Of a stretch of 64,000 bases of DNA, positions 40,701 through 52,700 are shown piece by piece. Numbering within the stretch: position 1 is the stretch's first letter; every line of letters starts with the position of its first letter. The notes beneath the pieces are model-generated. The model had not been told where the DNA came from and searched no databases. It was given only the letters and a program-made list of their open reading frames with translations. The position numbers and the translations under genes are program-made. Origin of the DNA: Ooceraea biroi (Eukaryota; Arthropoda; Insecta; Hymenoptera; Formicidae); assembly GCF_003672135.1 (NCBI RefSeq), contig NC_039509.1, forward strand, positions 6,200,001-6,264,000, given 5' to 3'.

Positions 40701-43700
40701 ATCAATATGTGGCCAATGTACGTGGTAATATTTGTGTACTTATTTCATTTTGCATGAAATTATCAGCAAATACACCATACATACATACACACATACATGC
40801 ACATACACATACACTTTCCTTTTTTATATTTTATTAACTGCAATATCCATGTGTTTGCATTTTTCGTTCAAAAATATATCAAAAAACATAACGGAAATGT
40901 TCATATATTATTAAATTCCAATCAAGGTTGATAGCACAATACTACCCGATACACACAAAACTCACTTTCAAAATTAAATTACTTCCACGAAACAATGAAA
41001 TATAATTACCTACCGTATGCTAATATGGAAAAATTATATCGTGCGTTATTTATGGTATTTGTAATAAATATCCGTTTTAATGATATTTCTAAACACAACA
41101 TTTGTAAAACACTAAACTGAACTACATTTCTAAATGCATTTCATATGTTTCCGATTCCTAGATAGTTTTTAATATGATCGATAAGAATTCGACTTTCAAA
41201 ATTGGATATTTTGTAATGCAACATTAAAAGAAAGATTTCTAAAAGGTTTGTGACACTAATAATAGTAATAACAAACAGATCTGAAATTCTAAAAGTTTCC
41301 GAATTCACTGTCCTTCCAGGTTAAGAACCGAACCTCTTAAATTACCACAAAACTCGCGAGAGTTACGTGGTTACAACTCCAATAGAGGCGATCTCGTTTC
41401 ACAGGTGACCATGATCTGTGACGCTTGTCGAAATCCGTAAAGCCGGTCTAACTGGAATTCGGACCGCGGCACAAAGGTAAGAAAATTGGATTCGCCAGCC
41501 CATCAGCGGGACGAGACGGCAGAACCACAATCGAAACCCGACTGTCGTCGACAGACGTGTGCAAAAGTTGAAAAAATGACGTCGCATCGACACGGAAACT
41601 CAAGCACGTCTCGAAAACGACGACGGGAAATAACTTCATTGTTCGCCGTTAGAATAGCGTCGCCAACGGGCAGAATCACGTTTGCAAAACTTTAATTAGT
41701 CCTTGAACCTCTTATTGACGAGTTGCGGCGAAACTTTGCTCATGGACGAAGGGAACCTGCTGAGATTCATCCGGGACGATGCACCGTTGTATTAATTACA
41801 GGACACTGGACAAAGCGAATGCGAAAATGGGATACGGAAGACAATTAATTGAAAAAAGCTGTGTGCGAGATACGATACAGAGCGAGATTTCCCGTGAAAG
41901 CAAAAGAATAATTAATAAGGAAAAATTGAAGCGTCGACGCGAATGATTGCTGAAAGTATTGCGTTACAGTGAACTGACAAAGGGATTTCTGTCGCGATCT
42001 TCCATTATGCGAAATGATGAAGCAATCAACCGAATATTATAACAAGAAGAATGTGACAATACGAGATACGCGAAGTACGATAGCAATTCATGTATTCGGA
42101 AGCTCTTCAATTGGATATATAATGTATTAAGTATAAAAATATATTAGTGAAACACATTAAAGTACTTTGCGAAAAGTTACTTTACGTTCTGACAGACTAT
42201 AACAGTTTCGTAGAAGCACGCAACATTTATTACGCGGTATTTAGTACAAAGCTATATAGTCTCTCTTAAGTACATGCATATAACATACGCGTATTGACGC
42301 GTGCAGACTACATGCCACGAACCATATATTTCAAGATGTAGATGGTATTGCAATAGAAAAGCTCGTGAGGCTTGATGTGTTTCACCTCTCCGCTCGAATT
42401 ACATCGACAAAATGATAATTACTTGACTGCGTTTAACAAAGAGAAATAATTGTGTTAGAAATATAGTTTTATTAGAATTTTAGAATATTAGAAATGTTAT
42501 TAAAACGGATATTTATTACAAATAATAATTATTATTTAACCCTTATGTGAGTGACGAAAAACAATCTTAATTGGTGTGATGAAGGTACCCGGATACCTTC
42601 GGACATTTTGTAAGAAAATTGATTTCCTGCAAATTACGTTCCCCATTGAGTCAATCTGTCCAAAGATAACGCTAAAATAATCCGTCAGTTTAAGAGTTCT
42701 CGTGAAGTTTCAGTCCCCTAATGCGACTAGAGAACAGACAAGTTACCCGGGTACTCCGTCACTCACATAACGCTTAAATAATGCATGTGATGTAATTTTT
42801 CCATATTAGCGTACGGTAGATAATTATATTTCATTGTTTCATAAAAGTAATTTGATTTTGAAAGTAATTTTTGTGTGTATTACGCTATATATATCGGGTG
42901 GAATTGTGCTTAATTAGGAAATAGATACGAGCGGGCGTTTAAAAATTTCGGGACATGTTTGAATAATTTAAATACCGCATACAATAATAGAAAGTTTCAA
43001 CAATAAAACATCGATAAATGGCCCCCTTGCGAATGTAACTAAGTTTGATTGCGTAATTTAATCAAAACAGTTTATATATAGCAAAAATATAAGATTTCAT
43101 TTCGTACATATTCACAGTTGTTTTTAATTAACTTGGTTAGATTACATATAAAAAGTATAGATAAGAAATATAGTATATAAAGTATAGATAAGAAATATAA
43201 GATAATTTTGCTCGCAAACGCAATAATCGTTTTCAGATCTCAGTTTCGATGATTTGCTATTGTTTTATAAATGATGTACTACATTTTGAATAATACATTG
43301 ATCAATTTGCATATAAGTACGTATTACTTAGTATATAAATACTTTAACATTTAATTACATTGATAATTAAATATTAAACTTTCAATTTCTAATTTACCAT
43401 ACAGAGAAAAATTTATTCTGCTTCAATGAAATCGTTTTCCTCTCGGAATCTCTACGTCGATAAAACTCAAAAAAGCAATATTACTATGTATCACGATATT
43501 CTATTACTAGAAAGATGCAGGTTGCAATTTCCTTTAGAATTGATGCATACAACGAATCAATGTGGTTTTGCAACCAAAAAGCTTTCTTTGTAGCTATTCC
43601 ATCTATGTAAAAAATTCCATATATTTTATTGAATAATGAATAACAAGCAAAAATGTAAAATTAAGAGCTTTTTAAATATTTAATTGTTATGCCAAACTTG

Positions 43701-46700
43701 AATTAAATAAAGTCACTTCTGTGTGTGATTTTGATTACACTTCATAATCTCGAAAATTAAAAAAATAGATATTTAAATCCACAATTTATGAAAGACAAAA
43801 GAAAATTATAATTATTTTGCTTATAACGTCATAATTCTCGTAGAAATCTGCAATTCATATTTCAAGCTCAAAAGAGTTTTCTTCTTGTTTATGTATTCTG
43901 ATACGTTAAATCCGGCATATTATAAGCTATATTGTTAATGCACACTCAACTTAATTAATACATAATTCAAGATTCTGCTGAAAACAGTTCCTGCAAAATT
44001 GATATGTAATCGCAAAATGTTGACATAAAGAAGACGTTTGTTTTGCGTGCACGAAGAGCATGTATCATTTCCATAATGCATATCATTGCAATTCTATAAA
44101 TAACCGTTGCATACTAAATTCAATATTTTTTCCTGAATCTGTAAGAGCTCGCATTTAGTCTAAACAATGTTGGAACGTAACGCGTTAATTCGCGTAATGT
44201 CGCACCTGATTATAGTGAGTCTCGCTTACAATTAATGCAGGAGCGACTTCCTTGTCAGACTAATTACACGGATATGGACCCATGAGTGTGACACGAGACG
44301 AGAATGCCGTTAAAAGTTCGGTCGATGTACGCGTGTTATATGCGCGAAAAGTCGCAAACTGGAACAAGTTCGGAACGACTTCAAGACAATTCGGGGAACA
44401 CGGGAATCCAGCTTATAAGAACCGCAACTACTTGCGTCAGTAGCTTCAAGTTATATATCGTATCCATTTCTCTCGTTCGTGATATAGTTAATAATCTGAG
44501 TCTCACATTGAAAGCGCCACGTGCAATTATTTGCGTGGCTAATAAGCAGCTAATAAGAAGCATAAAAGAAGAATATAAAACGATATATCCAATTCTATTT
44601 ATTTCGATCGGTTCTTCAAGTGATTTAATGAAATCAATATAACGATGACTAAAGAGGTGTTTGTATCCGCGATACGTCAGCAAAGTATGCGCTGAAATGT
44701 TTTACATAAATTGATTATCTCATCGGTGGACGCGAATGGAAGGTTGCGGACATGAGTTGTCAGTAAGTAGTTTAAGTAAGTAGTTCGATCACTCTTCGCA
44801 TCCCGACTAGGCGACTAAGAATAAACAACTAGAATAGCAACCTCATGGATCCTGCATTAGAGGATAGCTGAAGCAGCTGTCTTGTTAACATTATTGATCG
44901 TGAAACAAGAAACAAGTCTTTGTTACTGTTAATGAAGTTGCCGCCTTGCAGCTTCCCTCTCGGCGTCCGCTCGAATAAAATAAACAGGTTTTCCGTTCCC
45001 ATTGCGTGGAAAATATATTACCCATCCGTAGTATTTAAAAGCAGTATATGTGTATCTGCCAACGAATTATTAATCTATTGATCTTTTAAATTCAGCAATT
45101 GCGTGTAATGTTTATTTAACGTGCTTAATATACAATTTATTTAATATAATATATTTAGGATGACAATTTTAATTGCAGAATTTGTTGACTGAAATAGAAT
45201 ATGCTCAATAAATATTATAGCAGAAACAATTGCTACACGGAAATTTCGATGAAAATGCCAAAAATATTAGTTATAATGTAAATTCTTTCGACATGCATCG
45301 ACACGTTTTCGAAAATATCTGATATTCTTGTTAAAGAAGAAGATATTAAACTTAACGTTACGTGCTACTACACTCAGAGAAATGATTTATTAGATTTAAA
45401 TAAATTCGTATATTAGAATATTATTTATTTCAATACAATATATTTTTATTTGTGTGAACAAAATTTTTAGATTGCGACTATATGAGAGTTACTTGGTGCA
45501 ACTGAATAATTTTATTTACGTATAGCTGTTTCACGTAAATACATATTCTTTAAATATAAATAAACGTGATATTTAACATTGAAAAAGGTTTCTTTTGGTC
45601 TAATACATAGATACATAAGTCACAGAAACCGCCAATTTATATAAGACCAGGCGGTAAGCGCGCTTCGATGTTTCGATTTTTACGCCATTACTTTTTCTTG
45701 TTCTTGTCCGATTACAGAGATGCCAGATTCAAGCCGCTGCCAAAGGTTGCGGCATGGAAAGGATACAGAGAGGCCATGATAGGCCCTTTGTGTCCCTCCC
45801 ATGCCGCGACCGCTGGCAACAGTTCGAATGTGGCATCTCTTCCGTGTGATTGCCAACATTTGCCGTGTGTTTTTACCAACATTTTGGTAAAAATGGATGA
45901 GATGGAGAAATTTTTACGAAGTTCGGATTTGGAGAGCTACACGGAAATCTTTAAACGTAAGTACATTGCAAATTCTAATTTTTTGCATAAAACATACATG
46001 TGAGATGCGACGAATGATCGGCGCACTATTATCACTTATTTTTCGTTACACCAATATTGCGTTCCGTAATGCACATGCATGCATTATCTATAAACTATAG
46101 ATAAATGAACGTATATGCGTGTTACAGAACGTAGCACTATAATAATCTTTACATACATAACCTATCTATCAAATGATTCTTTTTTAAAAAACATTATGAT
46201 TGATCGGGATTAGATAAATATATGGACATTCGAAAAATATATTGATTAGAAATAATAATATGTATAATTATCTGTAATGCATATAATGTGTCGATTATAT
46301 GATGAATACGAAGCATTTCGTCATCTCCTGTCTTTGTCCTCATCCAAATAAATAATTTATTTCTATCATATTAGGCCATGTTTGGCTGAAATAAATTCTG
46401 ATTAGAATGAAGTAAATGTTCTTCGTTGTTAATAAAACTTTATTTGAATGAACTCGATCATTATTTTTTAGAATATTTTCCTCGTTTCAGTTATAATTGT
46501 GTGATCCAATGTGTTAACGTTAATTGCAGAAAACAAAATCGGAATTAATCAGATTACAGAGACCACGGCGGATTATATTCTCCCCTTATTAATAACCCCA
46601 ATTGGTGATCAGCTGCGATACAAGAAGGCTGTTGAAGCTTACAAAGCTAATGTAAGTTTATAACGTTTTTCTTAAACAAATTGTCGTCATTTTTCATCTG

Positions 46701-49700
46701 ATAATATTGAAAACGGTTATGTATTTTTACGATAAGTTTGTAATTAATCCTTTTAATGTAATTAACCCTTTTGTAATTAATCTTAACAGTCGTACGTAGG
46801 TAGACTACGTACATAATTTTTTCGTCATTCGACTTTTTGAAGACTGCGATTATCTTTCGCTTATAATCTTTGTATATTAATTACGCGATATTTTCATTTG
46901 ATACAGATTTCAGTGTTAAGTGAATCGGAATTGGACAATCCATCCGTCTGTATCTTGATACATCAGGAGGATGAAAGCTTCGAATATTTTGATAATCAGG
47001 ACAAAACTACAGAACATCGATAAGCAAGGCGACATAAAATCATGTAGTTTTACAGTTGTTCAAGTCCAAATAAACAAATTTTAAGTAACATTTTTATTTC
47101 CATTTTGCATAAAACCAGAAAGTAATAGGCATATACAAAAATAAAATATATTTTTATTCAAAGAAGAAAATATTGTTGCTGTAAATACATATTTTATTTA
47201 CTACTAATAAATTCATTTAGTTGACAGCCAAATAAATAAATAAGTTTGAAATTAATAAAATGGTATTAGGCCCATATATAAATAAGAGAATTTATTCGTC
47301 TGAACAAAATTTTATTTGTTCCAAATAAATCATTTCTCTGAGTGTAGAAATTTTAATTTATTGATATCGTTTTCGCAAATATTTGCATAATGCAATTTTA
47401 TTTGCGTAATTTCATTAATATTTCATATAATAATAATTAAAAATTTACTGTTATTTATTTTAAATGTTCTCAATAAGTTCAAAGAGAATCTTAACTCTTA
47501 AATCGAGTTTAAAAATACGTTTACGACAATGCAAAGGCAAGCATGCACAATTCTCATCCTACTGTATGAAACAACTTGTTTCATTCAACCCGCACCCACC
47601 GCACTCTCACTTAGAAAGATTGAATTTCGAACACTCACGAACCAACAAGCGAAATGTTCTGCTAGACTGTTTGCGAATGCTTCCTATGCGACCTGACCCG
47701 AGGTTTGCTCGAGAGATTGGTAAGTTCAGCCACGATTTATGGATCCAAATACATCGTATATGTAACAATGCACTTATCACTTTTTTTTCTGACAACTCAC
47801 ATACCGGCAACGTGTTTTCTTCCTCAAACATTAAATTCACAGTTTGACATAACAGAAATCAAGTACGAATAATATTCCCCTCGTAATATAATTAATATAA
47901 TTTCTATATAATATATTAAATTACTTGATTCTAAAAAAATGAAAAACGCAAGCAAAGAATAATATGATAAAACAAAGGATAATAACAGCGATAGAATGAA
48001 TTCATTTGTAAATTACCGAGATTATTGTAAAAATGAGTTTTAAATACAATTTTATCGTTGCAAAGAACCATAGCGGAATTATTTAAATTGCGTCAATATG
48101 TTGATAATAAACCACCGCTATTTGTCTTAAAAGCCTCAGCAATATCAAGTTCGAAATAGTTTCAAAAACTTAAACTATTAGAGTTTTCTACTGAATTTTG
48201 GACATTAAGAAATAAATTCTTAAACTCAATAAATTTATATCGATGAAAATTAATAACTAATAACTAATTTTCAACTTTTGTAACATAACGCAAACAAATT
48301 ATATGTTATATGCATTTATATAATAAAAGCTTGTTTACTAAGTAAATAATTTCATATAATTTGAGCAAACACATGCGAGATTTGCTTGCACAAGGGACAC
48401 TGAGGGTCATATGTTATAACTATCATGCGTATCATAGTGATAGAGCAGCACACAGCCACAAAATTAGGAGGAAAATATCTCAACGCTATCCACGGAATTT
48501 CCTTTGGGAGAATTAGGATGAGTTAGAGTACCACATAGCAGCTATGCATGAGAGAAAGGGGATGAGAAAATCAACAGCCTCTTCGTAAAACAGTGTTGAG
48601 TGCTTGGCTTTTAGAAACATAATGTAATATTGCATACGTTGAAAATATTGTTATATTGTCATGTTTATTCATTTACTTAGATATTTACTGTCAATTTACT
48701 GTCACTCGTGCTTATTGTTCACACGGAGGCGTTTTAAAACGCGTGTTTAATAATAAAACAGTATTTTCTTTTCTACGTACGAAAAATTAAGAAGGAAACA
48801 GAAAATGTATATAAAAAAGAAATTGTAGGATATTAGTAAGATTTATATCGGTGTATTTATGCAAATTGCGGTAGGTCGCGTAAAACTGAGTTTTCGCGCG
48901 CACATTACGTTAAATGTATATATTCTCAAAGATAAAAGCACATGCAACTTACCTTAAGAGTATTTTGTAGATTCTGTACCCTGCAGTGTATATAGACCTG
49001 TGCACCGAGCTGTACAGTAATATTGCTCTCTGGATCTTCGAAAAATGGTCTCGGTTCAGGAGTACCGTCTGTTTCAGTCACGAAACCATCCACCTCGTAA
49101 ACCTATGATAAAAACTTAAATGCACATCCACGTTTTTTATAACTTAACTTAACGTGTTTGTAGTGTAATGCGAGAAACTGTACTTCGCTTTTAAAGCGGC
49201 ACAAACTAGTTGCAACTGCCGTTAATTCTAAATACGTATAACGTTTCATTCAAAATATAGCAAACGGTGAATACGAAACGCTCAAACAGCGAATGTAAAA
49301 GCAATTCGAATTGCAAATTTTGGCAGCGCATAAACTTATTTACATTGATAAATACGCGTTCCGTGGCGAAAATAGTTCGAAATATATAATTAACTAACAG
49401 TTCAAACATATTGTATCGGTATAAAAGTTTTATAAAAGTTATTAAACTAAAAGTAAAGTTTTATTAAAATAAACTAACTTGTTATATCCTTTTCATCTGA
49501 AAATTTATAATATCTCAAAAGTGAATTTACATTACTTTCAAATTAAGCGACTTATACATGCGCCATTAGAAACAAACTAAGTTTCTTCAATTCAAATATC
49601 AAGGAATATTATATTTTAATATACATAAAATTTATAATAAATTCATAATTAATCCAGTCTTATAATATGTGTATTTAATATCTATACTTACTTCTGTGAA

Positions 49701-52700
49701 AGGTGAACTGAGTTCATGCCAAAACGAGCGTGGCAAGTTATCAATTCCCAGAAATGGCTTTGCACCTGCGAAAAAGAATTAAAAAAACATTTAAATATCC
49801 ATTTATAAGTAGTAGCAAATATACAGTTCATATAACATAGATCTTCAACAGAACATATTTTTCTTACAGTATAAATATACAAAACCGGTGCAAATTTATC
49901 GAGAATATGCGTTCAGTAAATAAACATCGAGAAACGTCTTTTTAAATTATCTTAAAATGAAGTTTACGGGGGAGAAAGTAATACGCGAGGCTGTATACGA
50001 CTTGAAAAAGATTTCACTTTCCACCCCGATGCAATGCGACGGAGCAAATCCCTTTACTTGCCGACACATTGAATGACCTTATCAGTAGGTAGCACACGCG
50101 ACTACGTAACTTCTTGAGACGATATGTGCAAATATATATTCTCCATGTGAAGTTGCGTAACTAGTGGTGAATTTCTCAATATGCCACGAACCGCACATAC
50201 AACACTCGTACGCATATACGAACACAAAACAGATTACTGTAAAAATCTCTTAGAGAAAATATTGATTTAGGAGAAGTTTTTTAATATATAATAACTCTTT
50301 CGCACAATATTTTATTTAATTTATATGACAAAATATAAAATATTTATATAAGGTGCAGTGAGGTAAGTGCGTAACCGCATATTCGTATATTTATATATGG
50401 TAAAATATAATATAGATTTTCGTAACAGTATATTTTCTTGTATTAATGCAGCGCGGAATAGCTTCGAAACGCGAGAATGCACACACAAATATCGACTTGT
50501 TTTTATTACATTCAAATAGATAAATAATACTGCGAAAATTCAGCGCAAATGCATGTGGCAAAAGTAAACGTCCCATCACGAGGTATTTGCAAACGACGTT
50601 GCTACAAAGCAATATTGTATTATCTAAACAAATTATTCGTAATAAGCAGAAATTAAAAAGTTTACATGGAACAGCGCGTATATTGTAGGAATTGAACACA
50701 TGGTTTATTCAAAAACATGAATTGGAAACGAATTCACCCTTAAATTAAAATTTTAAAAAATATATAAATATAGATATATCGCGATAATATATGTTATTCC
50801 TCTTTATTCTTTTTTATGAGGATACAGTGTCGCGATTTAATTCTAACAAATGAGAACGGCGTGACGCTGTAATCAGAAATCAAGTGATAATACAATAGCA
50901 TTATACGATACATTTCAATGCTATTCACTGGAATCTCTACAGCCGTGTCATCTCCTCTATTGTCGCACGCGATTCAAGGCACCAAGCGTCTTATAAGCAT
51001 AGCTTTACATAGCTTGGCACGGTACGCGCGGGTTGAACAGAAAAGTAATAAAGCCAGTTTCCAAGCGTCGTCGTTTTTTGAGACAATAACGGGAAACCGT
51101 GCAATCTCGTCTCTTATAAAGACAGGAAGCGCGCTGTTGAGGGAGAGAAAAGCAAAGTGTAGAAAAATGAAGAAGACCGCGATAGAATCCGAGAAGAGAC
51201 CACGCAAGGAAATGGCAATATCTCTCTCCGTCAAGTTCGACGGTTCAAACGCAAGTCTTGCGCGACCAGTTTCGTCTCCTCACAGCCTCACAGGCCGCGG
51301 CAGTCGGAGAATCTTTTGCCGAGGAGCTTCTCCATTTCTACGAGAATCCAAGAGATCCCGACCATGTGAAAGATGCACCTTTCCCCCCGAAATTATTTTC
51401 TCAGATGATCGCGAACGACCTGCGCTACTCCCTTTCACCTCGCCTTGACGAATTGCCTCGCTTTCCTCCCGCTCCGTCCCTTACCAGTTTCTCCATCTTC
51501 GTTCCAAGGTCTCGACCTAACTATTTCTCCGTAGAAGGATGGGATAATCCTCGAGAGATGTATCAGTTCCAGCAACTACGGAGGACCGGTTGTACCAATC
51601 TAACAAGTTAAATTCTCCCTTCGCTACAGAGAGACACCCCGGAAAAGGAATCGAGCAAACGGACTTCTAATATCCGCTAGAAAGACGGAACACATAATCT
51701 CTACGAAGGGATAAACCCGGTTACTGGTCAGGATTTCGAAATACGCTTTAGATACGTCCGCAAGCGCGGATTACCTCGCAACACCCGCGACAAAAAACGG
51801 CGCTCGCATGTGGAAGAAAGCCGGTTTAACGTCCCGCGTGAAAATTCGCGCATCTCTTTAAAGAATAATGCAAGCGAAGGAGCAGTGACAATCATAATTA
51901 AATTCAAATATAAAAGTCTGAGAATAGATTCGTGCCTGATGTATATTAATAAAAAATCAGTTTTCGCATTTACTTTCCTATATAAAACGAAAATGAGAAA
52001 CTTTCAGACCGAGATATTTTTAAAGCTGTCTTATAATATACTCGTATATATCCGTGTTTCAAAGATAGCGAGCATTGCTGAACTAAGTCGAATACGTTTC
52101 GAAAAAAGTACCCTATATTATCTCTGTCAAAGGGAAATAGATTTTCGTGTCTTCCTTCGTTCTTTTTTTCTCTTCAAGGGTATCGTGACCAATTGCATGA
52201 TTCTCATCCTCCTTTCCGTTCAATTTCAACATTTCAACCAAGCGTTGTAAGAGCCGCCTCGGATCTGAAAGTACGTCGGGTCGACCGCGGTTTGTCACTT
52301 GGTACGGCGTCAAATTTATGGAAGCCGTCGCTGCTCGTGGATTTATGAAAATCCAATCCCTTAATTGGAAAATTATAGGACAATGTCTGGGCACCGACCG
52401 TTCGGTCCATGGCTCGTTATTCAGGAAGTATAATCTGATTTTCTCTTTTCCAACACTCTCTCCTCTCTACTGCGCCTGAATATTTTTCACTGACAATAAA
52501 GACTAACTGGCTTTCCCCGAATAAGCTAGGAAAACAAATAGTAGCTGCAGAAATATCGTGCGTACATATCCATTTAATTCTACTAATTGTACTCTTTTGT
52601 GTCAAGAAACGTGAGAAGAGACACAGCGATTTAATTAATAATTTAATTAACGATTGCTTATGATAAAACTATTCTCCTATATCGTAATATATTGTATAAA

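Larger units (their letters stand above)
45371..47344. mobile_element. 1.97-kb TIR element enclosing the SAM-like gene
   Basis: The left end CACTCAGAGAAATGATTTAT is repeated perfectly inverted at the right end (about 47324-47344). Both ends are flanked by TA, and the match carries through the flanking TA and one base more. The TIR is about 21 bp excluding the TA. Subterminal DNA is AT-rich on both sides with repeated AAATAAAT and AACAAAATTTT but is not clearly alignable. The only coding content recognised is the three-exon SAM-like gene, with no transposase. TA flanks suggest an IS630/Tc1/mariner-type target. The unit is either a non-autonomous transposon that captured a host gene or two independent end sequences in inverted orientation. 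Confidence 0.7.

Noticed and set aside
47464..47847. 127-codon ORF with an internal GGTAAGT donor-like site, just right of the SAM-gene element
   Set aside because: I found no acceptor or partner exon and no domain; a lone donor consensus is common by chance.
50918..51448. 176-codon plus-strand ORF, the longest in the window
   Set aside because: It lies antisense in dpr intron 1, has serine/arginine-rich low-complexity sequence, no domain, and overlapping ORFs in other frames.
51810..52250. 146-codon plus-strand ORF in dpr intron 1
   Set aside because: There is no recognisable domain, splice context or poly(A) logic, and its composition resembles the surrounding intron.
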